This document shows positions 1 through 7,734 of a stretch of DNA of 64,000 nt, piece by piece. Below the pieces are notes generated by a model. The model saw nothing but the letters and a program-made list of their open reading frames with translations, was not told where the DNA came from and ran no database searches. Made by a program: the position numbers and the translations under genes. Source of the stretch: an uncultured Flavobacteriales bacterium (GTDB taxonomy: Bacteria; Bacteroidota; Bacteroidia; Flavobacteriales_D; Sanyastnellaceae); NCBI GenBank assembly GCA_905479115.1, contig CAJQLF010000009.1, positions 1 to 64,000 on the forward strand, read 5' to 3'. How positions within the stretch are numbered: the first letter of the stretch is position 1; the number at the start of each line of letters is the position of its first letter.

Positions 1-91
<91 letters not shown>

Positions 92-129
92 AAAGTTTAA
101 TCTGTTGAGAATCTCAGGGAATCTAACGT

Positions 130-149
130 CTTATCCGTTGCGGGATAAG
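130..149 (-). other. 16S leader hairpin 1
   Basis: Perfect inverted repeat with a 7-bp stem (CTTATCC / GGATAAG) and a 6-nt loop, about 40 nt before the mature 16S 5' end. It is the most gene-proximal of three consecutive perfect stem-loops in the leader. A role in rRNA processing or anti-termination is inference. Confidence 0.55.
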
Positions 150-152
150 ACA

Positions 153-174
153 CCACTTTCCGGGGGGAAAGTGG
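153..174 (-). other. 16S leader hairpin 2
   Basis: Perfect inverted repeat with a 9-bp stem (CCACTTTCC / GGAAAGTGG) and a 4-nt loop, 3 nt upstream of hairpin 1 in transcript terms. No U-run follows it on the minus strand, so it does not look like a terminator of the rRNA transcript. Confidence 0.6.
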
Positions 175-184
175 ATTTTTAAAT

Positions 185-206
185 GGATTCTTCCGAAGAA
201 GAATCC
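185..206 (-). other. 16S leader hairpin 3
   Basis: Perfect inverted repeat with a 9-bp stem (GGATTCTTC / GAAGAATCC) and a 4-nt loop. It lies between promoter P3 and the other two hairpins, so transcripts from all three promoters would carry it. Confidence 0.6.
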
Positions 207-291
207 GGGCTGCTGCATCAAGTCAAAGAACGTTTATCGAAATCCACCAACCGAAGCTGGTTTCTTCAAATGCTCTGTAAAAAGCGGGTGA

Positions 292-320
292 CAAATATAC
301 TGTTGATTAAATCCTTTCAA
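292..320 (-). promoter_or_regulatory. rrn promoter P3
   Basis: On the minus strand, a -33 TTG (318-320) is followed after 18 nt by TATATTTG (292-299), a perfect match to the Bacteroidota primary sigma factor -7 box TAnnTTTG. It is the promoter closest to the 16S gene. Confidence 0.7.
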
Positions 321-392
321 AAGTTTCTGAAGGGAACCTTTCAACAATCTTTCACGCCACATTCTGTAAAGAACTTCCCTCGAAAGGGGGCG

Positions 393-422
393 CAAAGGTA
401 GTCAGAAAATTTCATCCTGCAA
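393..422 (-). promoter_or_regulatory. rrn promoter P2
   Basis: On the minus strand, TTG (420-422), 19 nt, then TACCTTTG (393-400), a perfect -7 box. The sequence just downstream (GCGCCC then TTTCGA) resembles the corresponding segment of P1, suggesting the two promoters arose by duplication. Confidence 0.75.
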
Positions 423-530
423 TGAATTGCAAGAGTTTTTTTTCGACTCTCTAAAATCGACCTGAAATCAGGTCTCATTTGGAGTTGTCATTCGCATTTC
501 AATGAACTTGCTTTCCTTCGAAAGCGGGCG

Positions 531-560
531 CAAATGTACAGTGCCTTTTGTGATTAACAA
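531..560 (-). promoter_or_regulatory. rrn promoter P1
   Basis: On the minus strand, TTG (558-560), 19 nt, then TACATTTG (531-538), a perfect -7 box. It is the most distal of three tandem promoters. Bases 92-580 hold no credible gene; they are the promoter and leader region of the rRNA operon. Confidence 0.75.
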
Positions 561-580
561 GCAAGGAAGTCACGAATAAT

Positions 581-1249
581 TCAATCTTTTTTTTCGATCA
601 GCCAACGGGCATCTTCAACCAGTTGATTCATAGCCGATTCGCTGGTTCCATCATAGAAACCTCTCAGTCGACCGAGGCGATCCACAAGCACTACGTTCTC
701 TGTATGCACGAAATCCTGTAAACCGCCGTCTCCTCCTTGGGCTTCATCATAGCATGCAAAATAGCTGCGGCGAGCCAGCCTGTAAATTTCTTTTTTGGAT
801 CCAGTAATAAACCACCAGCGACGATCTTCCGCCCCCATCTTCTCAGCATACGCGCGCAGCACTTCAGGGGTATCTGCAACAGGCGTCACACTGTGGCTTA
901 GGATTTTCCAGCCTTCGTATGAATCCAACTCGCGGGGAATCCGGGTCAAATTAGTCGTCATGATGGGACAAATGGTGGCACATCGGCTGAAGAAAAAGTC
1001 CACAATCAATACTTCACCTTTCACATCGTTTAGCCGAACGGAATCCCCCAGGTGATTGACCAATTCAAAATCCGAAATACGGTGATTCTCTTCTTCCCAC
1101 GCAACAGGGTCGACCAGCGCGGGATTCAATTGACTCGGCTGATAAATAGGGAGCGCTTTGTTAGGAGCCAAGATCCCCACCCCGATTAGCACGGATATAG
1201 CGAAGACTGCGGCCAGCCAAAACCAAGGAGATCGAATACTGGATTTCAT
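581..1249 (-). CDS. SCO1/SenC family copper chaperone
   Basis: A membrane-anchored, thioredoxin-fold protein of the SCO1/SenC/PrrC family, which delivers copper to or reduces the CuA centre of cytochrome c oxidase. The ATG at 1249 gives 222 aa, with an N-terminal transmembrane segment at about residues 8-27. The copper-binding CxxxC-P motif is at Cys90/Cys94 (CATICP) and the family histidine is in DFVHTEN (about His182), so all three ligands are present. This ATG overlaps the upstream stop as ATGA; an ATG 27 nt earlier is possible but would put basic residues before the anchor. It is the last gene of an operon with an amidohydrolase and an SDR enzyme. No oxidase gene is in view, so its target is unknown. 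Confidence 0.9.
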   Translation of the reverse strand: MKSSIRSPWFWLAAVFAISVLIGVGILAPNKALPIYQPSQLNPALVDPVAWEEENHRISDFELVNHLGDSVRLNDVKGEVLIVDFFFSRCATICPIMTTNLTRIPRELDSYEGWKILSHSVTPVADTPEVLRAYAEKMGAEDRRWWFITGSKKEIYRLARRSYFACYDEAQGGDGGLQDFVHTENVVLVDRLGRLRGFYDGTSESAMNQLVEDARWLIEKKD

Positions 1250-2904
1250 TGCCGTGGTTTTTCGAGGTAGCACCATTCACCATTAATACAGGTGCCTAGG
1301 ATGCGCGTGTTGCCTACTTCTGCTGGATCAACTTCGAGCCAATTGCGGTCGACCCACACAAAATCTGCTATTTTCCCAGGCTCGATGGTCCCAAAATCTG
1401 CTTCCTGAAATTGGGCCATACTGACCCATTGGGTCATGCCCCGCAAAGCTTGTTCGGGGGTCAGTGAATTCTCAGACTGAAAGCCACCCGTCGGGTACCC
1501 CGAGGCATCAGTTCGAGCCACAGCAGCCACAAACGTCTTTCGGGGATCAATGTCCTCCACAGGGAAATCTGTCCCTAACGTCAGCATGCCTATCGTTTGA
1601 AGCAGCTCCTGGTAGGCATAAGCGCGTCGAATTCGATTGCGCCCAAGCCTCTCTCCCGCCCAATACATATCACTTGTTGCATGCGTCGGTTGCACAGAAG
1701 GAATTACGCTGTTTGCGGCAAACCTTTCCACATCCGATTCCGAGACGACTTGGGCATGCTCGATTCGCCAGCGGCGATCGTTGGTTCCTTGAAGCAACTC
1801 CCCGTAGGCATCCAAGACAAGTTGAACGGCAGAATCACCGATGCAATGCGTCGCCGCCTGCAGTTGATTTTGGTGCAGAAGTTCGAGATGACGGTGATAC
1901 GCTTCCAATTCTTGGGTAGCAAGTCCAAACCAATTGGGACGATCGGCATACGGTGACCGCAGCAGGGCACCGCGCGAGCCCAATGCACCGTCCATATAAA
2001 ACTTAACCCCGTTAACGACCAATCGGTCGGTCATGCGACGCCCTTCCGTGATGAGCCATTCGATGTTCTCGTCCGAGGCAGAAACCAAGGCATTAATTCG
2101 CAATTTGAGTACACCTTCGTCCTGCAGCGAATCCAGCCGCTCAATAGCCCTTGGAGACAAGCCTGCGTCTGTGACACCCACGACGCCCATTTTCAATAAA
2201 TTCGTTTGCGCTGTTTTTAATGCCTCCAATCGCTTGACTTTCGAATGAGGCGGCACCATGCGCCCGACCAATTCGCATGCACGATCGATGAGAACACCCG
2301 ATGGCATGCCTGTTTTATCTCTCAGGATTTCTCCTCCTTCCACGGATCGTTTTTGGGCATTGAACAATCCCGCTCGGCGCAAGGCCTCCGCATTGGCAAT
2401 CACGGCATGTCCATCAATGCGCTCCAAGACCACTGGTTGATTTGGAAATAAGCTATCCAAAAGGCTGCGATCAGGAAAATCCTGGGTGAGCCAATCGTTT
2501 TGATCCCATCCACGGCCAACGGCCCATTCGCTTGGCCAGGCCCGCTGCTGTTCGCTCAACCTTTCCACTGCCTCTTCCCAGGATGCAGTTCCCACTAAAT
2601 TCGCTTCCAGCAGTCCGTCAGCATATCCCACAAAATGAGCGTGACCATCCATCAATCCAGGCATTAAAACGGCGCTCCGCAAATCCGTGTACTCTGCAGC
2701 TCGGTACTTATTAAGTATCGCGCGATCCGCGCCTACTTCAATGACGCGACCTCCTCGAACCGCCAGGGCTTGGGCTCGGCTGTTCTGAAAGTCCTGCGTG
2801 AGGATGATTCCATTGTGAACAATCAAGTCGACTGACTCCGATTTGAAACCGCATCCCAATCCTCCAAGCACAGCGACACACGCTAAAGCCAAAATGATTC
2901 TCAT
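1246..2904 (-). CDS. amidohydrolase family protein (YtcJ-like)
   Basis: A 552-aa metal-dependent hydrolase of the amidohydrolase 3 (YtcJ) branch. The N-terminus is a signal sequence ending in a lipobox-like GGLGC (Cys18), so it is probably an exported lipoprotein, although the residue at -3 is not ideal. The metal-binding HxH is in LMDGHAHF (His89, His91). Later features include GVKFYMDGALG, THCIGD, RIEHAQ and the aspartate in TLGTDFPVED, all typical of the family. The substrate cannot be told from sequence; the family includes enzymes acting on amides and cyclic imides. The start overlaps the SDR stop as ATGA and the end overlaps the SCO gene. Confidence 0.88.
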   Translation of the reverse strand: MRIILALACVAVLGGLGCGFKSESVDLIVHNGIILTQDFQNSRAQALAVRGGRVIEVGADRAILNKYRAAEYTDLRSAVLMPGLMDGHAHFVGYADGLLEANLVGTASWEEAVERLSEQQRAWPSEWAVGRGWDQNDWLTQDFPDRSLLDSLFPNQPVVLERIDGHAVIANAEALRRAGLFNAQKRSVEGGEILRDKTGMPSGVLIDRACELVGRMVPPHSKVKRLEALKTAQTNLLKMGVVGVTDAGLSPRAIERLDSLQDEGVLKLRINALVSASDENIEWLITEGRRMTDRLVVNGVKFYMDGALGSRGALLRSPYADRPNWFGLATQELEAYHRHLELLHQNQLQAATHCIGDSAVQLVLDAYGELLQGTNDRRWRIEHAQVVSESDVERFAANSVIPSVQPTHATSDMYWAGERLGRNRIRRAYAYQELLQTIGMLTLGTDFPVEDIDPRKTFVAAVARTDASGYPTGGFQSENSLTPEQALRGMTQWVSMAQFQEADFGTIEPGKIADFVWVDRNWLEVDPAEVGNTRILGTCINGEWCYLEKPRQ

Positions 2905-3665
2905 GATGTATGGAAATGATATGCACTCGCTTGAGCAGCGGGCATGATTAAAATATCTTGAACGCTCACGTGCGGCGGACGAGTCGCAATAAAAAGTACG
3001 GAGTCTGCAACATCATCGGCCGTGAGCGGCTCAAATCCTTTATAAACTGCATCCGCCGCCTCTTCATCGCCTTTGAATCGCACCAGACTAAACTCCGTAT
3101 CTGCAGCTCCCGGCGCCACTTGAGCGACTTGAATTCCCCGTGGCAACAGATCCATTCGCATGGCATGGGTCAATCCATCCACGGCAAATTTCGATGCATT
3201 GTAAACCGCTCCACCGGGATATGGCTGCCTTCCTGCAACGCTGCCTATGTTGATGATCCGGGCACCTTGAGTCATCCGAGGTGTTAACTCCCGCGTGACA
3301 TGCAGCAACCCTTTGACATTGGTGTCAATCATCCGATTCCAATCATCGTAGATCCCCTTGTCCACTGGTCCCTTACCAACCGCAAGTCCGGCATTATTGA
3401 CCAGTATCCTTGGAATCTCATCGTCACCTAAACGCTCAATAGCCTGACGTGTTGCATCGCAATCGCGCACATCAAAGCAGAGGGTTTTGATCACCTTGTC
3501 TCCTAAAAGATGCTGAATCTGCTCTAGGCGGTCCCCCCGTCGCCCGGTCAGAATCAATTTAAATCCCGCGGCAGCGGCTTGCTTGGCAATGGCTTCGCCA
3601 AAACCCGAAGTAGCGCCGGTAATGAACATCGTGCCCCGGTTGTTTTGTGTTTCGTGATTTTTCAT
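2901..3665 (-). CDS. short-chain dehydrogenase/reductase (YdfG-like)
   Basis: A classical SDR of 254 aa. It shows the cofactor motif TGATSGFG (residues 16-23), NNAG (90-93), catalytic Ser142, and YNASK (Tyr155, Lys159). The pattern resembles YdfG-type 3-hydroxy acid dehydrogenases, which use NADP and act on short hydroxy acids. The Arg-Arg at 42-43 after the second strand fits NADP preference. It is the first gene of a three-gene operon. The start could instead be Met13, just before the Rossmann fold, because the first 12 residues look disordered. A -7 box lies 15-22 nt upstream. Confidence 0.92.
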   Translation of the reverse strand: MKNHETQNNRGTMFITGATSGFGEAIAKQAAAAGFKLILTGRRGDRLEQIQHLLGDKVIKTLCFDVRDCDATRQAIERLGDDEIPRILVNNAGLAVGKGPVDKGIYDDWNRMIDTNVKGLLHVTRELTPRMTQGARIINIGSVAGRQPYPGGAVYNASKFAVDGLTHAMRMDLLPRGIQVAQVAPGAADTEFSLVRFKGDEEAADAVYKGFEPLTADDVADSVLFIATRPPHVSVQDILIMPAAQASAYHFHTS

Positions 3666-3679
3666 TTCTCTTTGCTATT

Positions 3680-3687
3680 CAAAGGTA
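3680..3687 (-). promoter_or_regulatory. -7 box for the SDR operon
   Basis: The minus strand reads TACCTTTG, a perfect TAnnTTTG -7 element, ending 14 nt before the SDR start codon. No clear -33 TTG was found at the usual distance, so only the -7 half is supported. Confidence 0.5.
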
Positions 3688-3706
3688 CATTCACAAATTC
3701 CTCTCC

Positions 3707-4615
3707 ATGAAACACATTTACACTTGGCTCTTCGTCGCATTGCTGGGTTTTTCGTTAAATCAAGCAAGCGCCCAAGCCACCACCCACACCATTGCCGAAA
3801 TTCAAGGCGAATTATTCAGCTCTCCCCTCGTCGGACAGGTGGTCACCACCTCCGGAATCATCACGGCCAATAACGTCGCTTCGGCTACATCAGGCGTCAT
3901 CGGTTACTTTGTTCAAGACGGAGAAGGTCCCTGGAACGGAGTCTTTGTCTATGACAATACGCAGGCACCCGAAATTGGGGATGAAGTCATTATTGAGGCG
4001 GAAGTTCAAGAATACTATGACGTCACCGAATTGGGCAATGTCAGCTACTTTGAGACCGTCAGCACGGGCAATGACGTGCCCACACCCTCCATTGTTTCCA
4101 GTGGCGAGCTTGCGACCAGCGAAGCTTACGAAGGATGCCTGGTTCAGGTGGTCAATGTCGTGTGCACGAACCCCGATGCGGATTATGGCGAAGCACTGTT
4201 CGACGATGGCAGCGGTGAAATCAAAACCAACGACTACATGTACTTGCCTGAAGACGGGTGGGTCCTCAACGAAACGTATTCCATCACTGGATGCATTCAC
4301 TACACCTTTGAAGAGTACAAGCTGGAGCCACGAATGGCCGAAGACATTGTTACGGGATTCATCAATGGGATCAGCGAATGGCTCCCGGCCCAGCCCTTGA
4401 CCATTTATCCCAACCCAGCTCAAGATGTTATTCGCATGGGCACCAACCAACCCGGACAGCTTATTGTGATGGATGCCATGGGACGAACCGCCTTGCACCA
4501 GACCATCCAGGGGATGCTTCCGACAGTCGATGTAAGCGCATTGTCACCGGGTGTTTACCATGTCCAATGGCTCACGGCAACAGGAAAAGCATACACGAAG
4601 CTCAGCATTCAGTAA
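3707..4615 (+). CDS. T9SS cargo protein with OB-fold-like domain
   Basis: A 302-aa secreted protein. The ATG at 3707 starts a signal peptide ending ASAQ at about residue 23; the upstream in-frame start at 3647 would bury it, so it was rejected. Residues about 25-215 resemble the OB-fold-like domains seen in extracellular nucleases of Bacteroidota (GxVVTTSGIIT, GYFVQDGEG, GDEVIIEAEV), but no catalytic domain is present. The last ~75 residues form a type A T9SS C-terminal sorting domain: YPNPAQD, a MDAMGR turn, SPGVYHVQW and a short hydrophobic end. It should cross the outer membrane through the type IX system encoded at 52967-58810. It is followed by a strong terminator. Confidence 0.85.
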   Translation: MKHIYTWLFVALLGFSLNQASAQATTHTIAEIQGELFSSPLVGQVVTTSGIITANNVASATSGVIGYFVQDGEGPWNGVFVYDNTQAPEIGDEVIIEAEVQEYYDVTELGNVSYFETVSTGNDVPTPSIVSSGELATSEAYEGCLVQVVNVVCTNPDADYGEALFDDGSGEIKTNDYMYLPEDGWVLNETYSITGCIHYTFEEYKLEPRMAEDIVTGFINGISEWLPAQPLTIYPNPAQDVIRMGTNQPGQLIVMDAMGRTALHQTIQGMLPTVDVSALSPGVYHVQWLTATGKAYTKLSIQ

Positions 4616-4639
4616 TCACTGAATCCTAGAAAAAGAAAG

Positions 4640-4668
4640 ACGGTTCCAGGTATGGGACCGTTTTTTTT
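4640..4668 (+). terminator. Rho-independent terminator
   Basis: An 8-bp stem (ACGGTTCC / GGGACCGT, one G-U pair) with a 6-nt loop is followed by eight T residues at 4661-4668. It ends the T9SS cargo gene just before the convergent methyltransferase stop. Confidence 0.9.
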
Positions 4669-5875
4669 ATGCCGTGGTTTCAGTCTCGGGAGCTTCCTCT
4701 CCCTTCCCTTCGTATAAATCCCACCCCATCCATCGGCATTCCATCGCGCCATTGAAGCACTTGATTCGGCGCTTGATTTTCAGCCCCACCTGCTTCATCC
4801 CATCGACATCTGCTGAGATGATCCAGGCAGAAAAACCGGGCCAATTCGACTTAAACGCGTCCCCGATTTTCCCATAGAATGCAGGCGCATCCTCCAAGGG
4901 CATTCGCTCTCCGTACGGTGGATTCAGTACCATGATCCCCTCGTCAGTTTCTGGCTTCAGCCTGAAAAAATCTGAGCGACCCAACTGAACTTGCTCGTCG
5001 AGTTCCATCGTCGACAATGCCTGCCGAGTTTGCGAAATCGCCGCGAAATCTCGATCTGAGGCAAAAATCTTTGTGGCAACAGGCTCCCTGCTCTCTTTGA
5101 GTTCATCGCGAACCACCCACCACTCGTCCTCATCGTATCCGCGCCAATCCATGAACGCAAATTTGCGGCGGTGCCACTGGATCGGAAAACCATCTGCCCA
5201 CAATGCAGCCTCGACGGAAAACGTACCCGACCCGCACATGGGATCGTAAAGCGGAATACCCGGCTTCCAACCTGCATGGGCCAGCAATCCCGCAGCTAAC
5301 ACTTCGTTCAATGGCGCTTTCGCACCGGCAGGTCGGTACCCTCGGCGACTGAGCGGTCTCCCCGCCGCATCCAGCGAAATGGTCACTGTTGTGTGGGCGA
5401 TATGCAAGTGAATCCTCAAGTCAGGCTCTTCGCGGTTGATGCCCGGCCGAAGGCCTGAAAATTCTCGGAAGTGATCCACGACGGCATCTTTCAATCGCAG
5501 CATGGCGAATTGGGAGTGTGTAAACACAGCCGAATGGACGGTGACGTCTATAGCAAAAGAAGATTGCGCCGTCATGATCGCCCCCCAATCCCATCGCTTG
5601 GCCTCGTCATACAGTGCATCTGGATTCTGAGCATCAAAGGTCAAAACAGGACGAAGCACGGTGAGCGCAAACCGGCTGCACAAGCACACACGAAATAACG
5701 TAGCCATATCTGCTTGGAATTCCACCCCGCGTTTGGCCTGTTCAACATGCGTCCCCCCCAACGAAATCAATTCCTTCTCCAAGAAACCTTCAAATCCAGC
5801 AAGGGTCTTGACAAAATAGAGCGGTAAAGCCGGCGTAACGCCATTTTCTGATGTGGTTTCCGGTTCCGAATTCAT
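4667..5875 (-). CDS. THUMP-domain class I RNA methyltransferase
   Basis: A 402-aa SAM-dependent methyltransferase of the RlmL/YpsC family, which makes N2-methylguanosine in 23S rRNA (G2445-type). An N-terminal THUMP RNA-binding domain spans about residues 60-170. The Rossmann methyltransferase domain carries DPMCGSGT (211-218) as the SAM loop and NPPY (318-321) as the amine-methylating catalytic motif. The length is that of the single-domain bacterial family and lacks the RlmK half found in E. coli RlmKL. The start overlaps the stop of the SUI1-like gene as ATGA, so the two are translationally coupled and probably both serve the ribosome. Confidence 0.92.
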   Translation of the reverse strand: MNSEPETTSENGVTPALPLYFVKTLAGFEGFLEKELISLGGTHVEQAKRGVEFQADMATLFRVCLCSRFALTVLRPVLTFDAQNPDALYDEAKRWDWGAIMTAQSSFAIDVTVHSAVFTHSQFAMLRLKDAVVDHFREFSGLRPGINREEPDLRIHLHIAHTTVTISLDAAGRPLSRRGYRPAGAKAPLNEVLAAGLLAHAGWKPGIPLYDPMCGSGTFSVEAALWADGFPIQWHRRKFAFMDWRGYDEDEWWVVRDELKESREPVATKIFASDRDFAAISQTRQALSTMELDEQVQLGRSDFFRLKPETDEGIMVLNPPYGERMPLEDAPAFYGKIGDAFKSNWPGFSAWIISADVDGMKQVGLKIKRRIKCFNGAMECRWMGWDLYEGKGEEAPETETTA

Positions 5876-6234
5876 CCTCCTTTCCTTTTAATTTTAAATC
5901 CCTTTTTCACGAGAACATCAATGACCTTTTCGCGGTGATCGCCTTGAACCAAAATAACCCCTTCCTTCACAGCCCCTCCTGCTCCGCATTGCGTCTTTAA
6001 TTCTTTACCCAATTGCAGGAGCTCCATTCCCGATGCCGTATACCCTTCGACCACAGTCACCGGTTTTCCTGCACGTTGCTTGCGATCTAAACTCACATAC
6101 AACGTTTCTTCGTGAGGAGCACGTTCCACAACTGAATCGTCTTCTGATGCGGCGGGTTGCCAGCCGGGTTGCGTGCTAAACACCATCCCATCGCCCGAAG
6201 GTCGGACGCGTCGATTGATTTTCCGCTTTACCAT
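5872..6234 (-). CDS. SUI1/YciH-family translation factor
   Basis: A 120-aa protein of the eIF1/SUI1 family, called YciH in bacteria. The core beta-alpha fold is visible as LYVSLDRKQRAGKPVTVVEG, then LGKELKTQCGAGGAVKEGVI and QGDHREKVIDVLVKKGF. An N-terminal extension of about 40 residues looks disordered. The ATG at 6234 was chosen because upstream codons encode no recognisable domain and would cross the likely promoter at 6242-6249. In bacteria the family is linked to initiation fidelity or stress translation; its exact role here is inference. It is the first gene of a pair with the rRNA methyltransferase. Confidence 0.9.
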   Translation of the reverse strand: MVKRKINRRVRPSGDGMVFSTQPGWQPAASEDDSVVERAPHEETLYVSLDRKQRAGKPVTVVEGYTASGMELLQLGKELKTQCGAGGAVKEGVILVQGDHREKVIDVLVKKGFKIKRKGG

Positions 6235-6241
6235 GGCGTCG

Positions 6242-6249
6242 CGAAGGTA
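6242..6249 (-). promoter_or_regulatory. -7-like box for the SUI1 gene
   Basis: The minus strand reads TACCTTCG, one mismatch from TAnnTTTG, ending 7 nt before the chosen ATG. That implies a very short or absent leader. No -33 TTG was seen. Confidence 0.35.
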
Positions 6250-6278
6250 CTCGATGCAGAAAGAAGCCCCATTTATTA

Positions 6279-6310
6279 TTTGTGTTTCAACTAAAATCTT
6301 TGTATCTTTT
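6279..6310 (+). promoter_or_regulatory. possible promoter of the Cys-rich gene
   Basis: TTTG (6279-6282), 20 nt, then TATCTTTT (6303-6310), one mismatch from TAnnTTTG, ending 3 nt before the ATG at 6314. If real, the transcript would be leaderless or nearly so. Confidence 0.35.
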
Positions 6311-6313
6311 AGT

Positions 6314-6991
6314 ATGGTCCAGAAAAACATCCTAGCCACATTCATCGTCACAGCGGTAGCCGCATTTGGGGTCGTACGTGCTCAAGGAAATTGCACGTCA
6401 TTGGACTTGGAGTACATCTGCCAGAACACGGAATATGTCCAAGGCATCGCAGCAGATTGTGGACTGGCTTGCTTGTCGGAGGGAGAAGAATGCTTGGAAG
6501 CATGCATGGTTGAGCAATTGGAACTGACCTTGCCTTGCATTGATTGCTTCGGAGAACAAGTGGTGTGTGTCGTTCAAAACTGCTATTTCCCTTGCGCTTT
6601 TGGAACCGAAGAGGCATGTGCTGAGTGTGCATTGCAAAATTGCGAAGCGGGTTTCAATGAATGCGCAGGGATCGTGGATGCCGATGCCGACGCGTGGACC
6701 AACCTGTGCGATTGCAATGACAACAACCCCGTTATTTATCCCGGTGCAGAAGGCACCAATCAAGGATATGACAACGATTGCAACGGGTTGTTGAGTCCGA
6801 GTGAATTGACCACTTGCGTGGCTGACATGAACAACGATCAAATCATTGGTACGGCCGACTTGCTCATTTTCCTCGGAACGTTTGATTGCAGTGATAATTG
6901 CCTTCCTGAGGCAGACTTCAATAACGATGGCGTCGTGGGCGCCTCAGATTTATTGACGTTCCTGTCTGAATTCGGGTTGTACTGCTTTTGA
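6314..6991 (+). CDS. secreted Cys-rich protein, MopE/dockerin-like repeats
   Basis: A 225-aa exported protein, not recognised as a whole. Residues 1-24 form a signal peptide (cleavage near VRAQG). Residues 25-120 are very rich in cysteine; the protein has 22 cysteines in all, implying a disulfide-bonded periplasmic or extracellular domain. Residues about 121-158 match the MopE-type putative metal-binding motif (D-rich, CDCNDNN, IYPGA, DNDCNG). Two dockerin-like calcium loops follow at 171-190 and 201-220, each with DxNND, then DLLxFLxxF. The ATG at 6314 is preferred to in-frame upstream starts because it begins the signal peptide. No T9SS sorting domain is present, so the paired loops may be an anchor or a docking module; that is inference. 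Confidence 0.8.
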   Translation: MVQKNILATFIVTAVAAFGVVRAQGNCTSLDLEYICQNTEYVQGIAADCGLACLSEGEECLEACMVEQLELTLPCIDCFGEQVVCVVQNCYFPCAFGTEEACAECALQNCEAGFNECAGIVDADADAWTNLCDCNDNNPVIYPGAEGTNQGYDNDCNGLLSPSELTTCVADMNNDQIIGTADLLIFLGTFDCSDNCLPEADFNNDGVVGASDLLTFLSEFGLYCF

Positions 6992-7041
6992 ATCTGATCC
7001 AAGTTGGTCCGAGGCTAAATTGGTGTGACCTTTACCGACCA

Positions 7042-7716
7042 ATGAGCCGATCTTCCAATATGCCCCATCAACTGGACGATGAATTGCTTCAGTATTCTGT
7101 TCAAAACAGCACGAAAGAAGACGCTATCCTGTCAGCATTGCGCAAACGCACGTGGCAAAAAGTACTCACCCCCCAAATGCTCAGCGACCCCATTCAGGGA
7201 AAATTCCTCCAGAATTTGAGTCGCATGGTGCGTCCAAAACGCATTTTGGAATTGGGCACTTACACCGGATACTCGACGATCTGCTTGGCCTCCGGACTTG
7301 CGGCCGACGGGGTCATCGACACGGTAGAACCCAACGATGAACTGAATTCGATTCAGGAAGAGTTCTGGCAAGAAGCGGGGATCATCGAACGTGTAAATCG
7401 CTTCAACGCTGAAGCGCTGGAGGTACTGCCCAATCTCTCCGGACTTTATGACATTATATGGATTGACGCCGACAAACCGCGCACGCGATTGTATGCAGAT
7501 GCTTGCCTTCCTCTGTTGCGACCAGGTGGCTGGTTGCTCGTGGACAATGTTTTATGGTGGGGCAAAGTCCTTCCAAGCCATGCCGAAACAGATGCGACGG
7601 CAGAAATTATGAAGTCGACAGCTTCGTGGTTGGCTGGTCGAAGCGACGTCCGCACGACCTTACTCCCTATCCGAGATGGGATTTTGATGGTCGAAAAACT
7701 AGGCGTTACGGAATAA
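7042..7716 (+). CDS. O-methyltransferase family 3 protein
   Basis: A 224-aa SAM-dependent O-methyltransferase of the catechol/caffeoyl-CoA type. SAM motif I is LELGTYTGYST. The metal-binding aspartate motif is IDADK, followed by LLRPGGWLLVDNVLW, where the DN completes the divalent-metal site. Substrates of this family are catechols and other vicinal diols; the one used here is unknown. An in-frame TTG at 6988 overlaps the previous stop, but the ATG at 7042 fits the family's N-terminus better; ATG 7060 is a further option. It lies downstream of the cysteine-rich gene and converges on sucC. Confidence 0.9.
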   Translation: MSRSSNMPHQLDDELLQYSVQNSTKEDAILSALRKRTWQKVLTPQMLSDPIQGKFLQNLSRMVRPKRILELGTYTGYSTICLASGLAADGVIDTVEPNDELNSIQEEFWQEAGIIERVNRFNAEALEVLPNLSGLYDIIWIDADKPRTRLYADACLPLLRPGGWLLVDNVLWWGKVLPSHAETDATAEIMKSTASWLAGRSDVRTTLLPIRDGILMVEKLGVTE

Positions 7717-7734
7717 ACGAAGCGCTGAAGCTGT

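Noticed and set aside
183-401. A 72-aa plus-strand open frame upstream of the 16S gene
   Set aside because: It lies antisense to the rRNA leader and promoters, is built from the hairpin and promoter sequences, and resembles no protein.
3792-4498. Two ~200-aa open frames, one per strand, within the T9SS cargo gene
   Set aside because: They are out-of-frame shadows; the signal peptide and sorting domain of the other frame identify the real gene.
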